A DNA stretch of 15,454 nt from Anaerolineae bacterium (GTDB taxonomy: Bacteria; Chloroflexota; Anaerolineae; Aggregatilineales; Aggregatilineaceae), in assembly GCA_016929355.1 (NCBI GenBank), contig JAFGJA010000475.1, forward strand, positions 1 through 15,454, in the 5' to 3' direction. The translations under genes were made by a program, and so were the position numbers. Positions 13,700 to 15,454 of this stretch are shown one piece after another; positions within the stretch are counted from its first letter, which is position 1, and each line of letters starts with the position of its first letter. Below the pieces are notes generated by a model that was not told where the DNA came from, did not search any database, and saw only the letters and a list, made by a program, of their open reading frames with translations.

Positions 13700-15454
13700 A
13701 CCAACACCCGGCGCAAACCGAGATAGGGCATCAGCGTGTGGCGGGTATGTTCTTCGATCCAATCGCCTACTTTGACCAACCACGCCGGGCCGCCGGGGAT
13801 TAAGACGGTGGTTTCGGCGGCTTCGATGGTAAAGCCTGCGCGTTCGACCATCGCCACCAAACGCGGATAGCGGATGAAACGGTGCGGCCCCTCTGAGTGG
13901 TGCGCGCCGGTAATCGCCGCCAGCGCGTGAACCGGTTCCCACAACACATTCGGCGTGGTCAGGATCAACGTGCCGCCCGGTTTGGTCACGCGGCCCAATT
14001 CCGCCACCATCAGCGCCGGTTCGGGAAAATGCTCGACGGTTTCGAAATTCAGCACCGCGTCAAACTGCGCATCTTCAAACGGCAACGTATAATCGGAGAC
14101 TTTCACCCATTCGAAATTAGTAAAACCACCCTCCCGTAAACGCTGCTGGCAAATGTTTCCCTGAAATTCGGACACATCCGCGCATACCGCCGCGCCAACT
14201 TTGCCGCGTTCGTAAAAATAGAGCGTACCATTACCCGTCCGCGCGCAAAAATCGAGAATGTGCGCGTTGTCGGGTAGATTACTCAGGCGATAGCCATCCA
14301 CAAAGCGCCGGAAATACGAATAGGTTTCCTCGTTGATCGCGTCGTAATCTTCGGTGGCATCCCAATGCGCGCCGACATCCGCAAAGGTCCAGGTCGAGCG
14401 CGCCCAGTGGCGCAGTTCTTCGAATGTAGTGCGAATTATATGCTTGAGTGTGTGCGCCACACGCACTAAGGCAGGCATAGTAGTTTTTTCTGGATCAGAC
14501 GGAGGGGTGATCTCAAACGACATGGTTTGTAATCCTTTGCGTTTGGCCGGTTTAGAGAGTGCTTTCCAGCGTTGGCGCAGTGTGTTAAATAGCGGGCCTA
14601 AAATACGGAGCGGGATGTATTCAACCACGCGGCGCGCGAGGGGCGTCCCGGCGATCAGGAATATACTCAAAATGATGCTTTCGACCAGATAACGCAGTGG
14701 AGGAATATCAACCGCCCGGTAGCCGTAGTCAGGGACCGGTTGGCCCGCCGCTTTGCGCCAGCCGAGCCGGATGAATGCGCCGCGTTTCTTGAAATCGAGC
14801 ATGTGCCCGTGCATCGACAGCGCGCGCTCAAGGGTGGTTGGTTCCAGGCTGATCACGCCAGCATGGTGCATCTCGTGCAGCAAGTCTTCGGCTTGTGGGG
14901 TACGCGCTGCCACCACCGAGAATCCTGCGCCCTGCGCTTCATAATCAGGATGCCACGCATCGCCCACCGACAGATCGGTCAATTCGTTGGTGAAATCGAC
15001 GGCGAGCAGCGTACTGCGCGTGATATAGAAAGGAATCAGGTAGTTATAGTAGAATTTTTCCGCGCGCAGCACCCGGCCTGAACGCAGCGTGATCTGCAAA
15101 TAGCCGGGCCATTCGCCTTCGCGGTAGCGTAATTCGGTCACATCATGCAGATCGCGCACGCCGTTCGAGCGCAGAAAACTTTTGATCGCGTCAAAATACA
15201 TGATTGTGCCCACATAAGGCCCAAGCACAAAATCGACCTTCTGCGCGCCGGGATGCCCCGCTTGTTGCAGATAGCGCAGTCCCGCCACCTGATCCGGCAG
15301 ACCAACATACGCCAGCCGTCCCGCAAAATCGGCCATATCCGGCAGCAGCGTATTCACCGGAACCGGCACATAGACGCTCTGACTCGCGGCGATAATGTCC
15401 TCGCGGGTGCGCGCGATGATGGGTTCCGCTTGCCAGGGCTGCGATTGCCCCTGC
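13684..15454 (-). CDS. FrhB-like (F420 hydrogenase beta) domain fused to a SAM-dependent methyltransferase, partial
   Basis: The frame is open to the window edge, so the N-terminus is missing; 589 residues are visible. The first about 230 form an FrhB/FdhB-type domain: TREDIIAASQSVYVPVP, then LAYVGLPDQVAGLR, DFVLGPYVGTIMYFDAIKSF and a Cys-poor DLSVGDAWHPDYEAQG region. A hydrophobic segment (VESIILSIFLIAG, about 14690-14650) and a basic amphipathic stretch follow. From about 14523 to the end lies a class I methyltransferase, with motif I ILDFCARTGNGT (about 14254-14221), an acidic D at strand 2, FDAVLNFETVEHF and the strand 5 GGTLILTTPN. Stand-alone FrhB-like proteins occur in surface-polysaccharide clusters. 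An internal ATG at 14523 has AAAGGA 9 nt upstream. The product may be one fusion or two proteins. Confidence 0.85.
   Translation of the reverse strand, partial: QGQSQPWQAEPIIARTREDIIAASQSVYVPVPVNTLLPDMADFAGRLAYVGLPDQVAGLRYLQQAGHPGAQKVDFVLGPYVGTIMYFDAIKSFLRSNGVRDLHDVTELRYREGEWPGYLQITLRSGRVLRAEKFYYNYLIPFYITRSTLLAVDFTNELTDLSVGDAWHPDYEAQGAGFSVVAARTPQAEDLLHEMHHAGVISLEPTTLERALSMHGHMLDFKKRGAFIRLGWRKAAGQPVPDYGYRAVDIPPLRYLVESIILSIFLIAGTPLARRVVEYIPLRILGPLFNTLRQRWKALSKPAKRKGLQTMSFEITPPSDPEKTTMPALVRVAHTLKHIIRTTFEELRHWARSTWTFADVGAHWDATEDYDAINEETYSYFRRFVDGYRLSNLPDNAHILDFCARTGNGTLYFYERGKVGAAVCADVSEFQGNICQQRLREGGFTNFEWVKVSDYTLPFEDAQFDAVLNFETVEHFPEPALMVAELGRVTKPGGTLILTTPNVLWEPVHALAAITGAHHSEGPHRFIRYPRLVAMVERAGFTIEAAETTVLIPGGPAWLVKVGDWIEEHTRHTLMPYLGLRRVLVCRKQ
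14521..14538 (-). promoter_or_regulatory. Possible internal translation start for the methyltransferase domain
   Basis: On the minus strand AAAGGA (14538-14533) precedes ATG (14523-14521) by 9 nt. Translation from here would give a stand-alone 279-residue methyltransferase in the same frame as the FrhB-like domain, the normal size for such enzymes. No stop codon separates the two parts. Confidence 0.35.

Noticed and set aside
13700..13942. N-terminal extension of the flippase-like protein by about 81 residues
   Set aside because: The extension is Arg/Gly/Pro-rich, lies wholly inside the methyltransferase gene in another frame, and the ATG at 13699 is followed at once by a normal membrane-protein N-terminus.
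1..15454. CRISPR array, prophage, insertion sequence or defence island
   Set aside because: No regularly spaced repeats, transposase, integrase or phage structural genes were seen. The AlbA_2 domain alone is not enough to call a defence system.

Overview
The window looks like a chromosomal segment of a Chloroflexota bacterium, probably close to Anaerolineae. This is inferred from gene content and style: an LppX/LprG-type lipoprotein beside a DHA2-type transporter, a short FtsB/DivIC-like protein with a proline-rich tail, an F420-hydrogenase-beta-like domain protein, frequent GTG/TTG starts and a moderately GC-rich composition. No marker gene allows a firm assignment. I see no phage genes, insertion sequences or CRISPR array. 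Coding is dense: the longest gene-free stretch is the divergent promoter region at about 5431-5621.

Region A (1-5430, minus strand). A probable stress/signalling operon reads hsp20, lon, a single-domain response regulator, then a PHP-phosphoesterase protein fused to an AlbA_2 (Schlafen-type) domain. Gaps between genes are 34, 58 and 81 nt. A hairpin with a short U-run and a cruciform-forming palindromic repeat lie just downstream of the last gene, at 3-96.

Region B (5604-10128, plus strand). This operon starts with an LprG/LppX-like lipoprotein and, five bases later, a 14-helix MFS transporter resembling mycobacterial P55 (Rv1410). Both the pair and its order match the lprG-P55 lipid-export operon of mycobacteria. 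A degenerate receiver-GAF protein and a zinc-dependent AstE/AspA-type (M14 family) deacylase follow. A hairpin and a perfect TATAAT at the transporter's 3' end suggest a second promoter for these last two genes.

Region C (10125-10816, plus strand). A tRNA-Leu(CAG) has a near-consensus promoter and a strong terminator. An FtsB/DivIC-like membrane protein follows.

Region D (10844-15454, minus strand). The genes read: an FrhB-like domain fused to a SAM methyltransferase (cut by the window edge), a flippase-like UPF0104 membrane protein, a GT87-type polyprenyl-phosphate-dependent glycosyltransferase, and a small transaldolase/FSA-family aldolase. The first three overlap at their ends (16 and 8 nt), so they are very likely translated together. 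They probably modify and assemble a membrane or cell-surface glycan or glycolipid. The observations most worth following are the lprG-P55-like operon outside Actinobacteria, the FrhB-methyltransferase fusion with an internal ribosome-binding site, and the PHP-AlbA_2 protein with an unrecognised C-terminal module.
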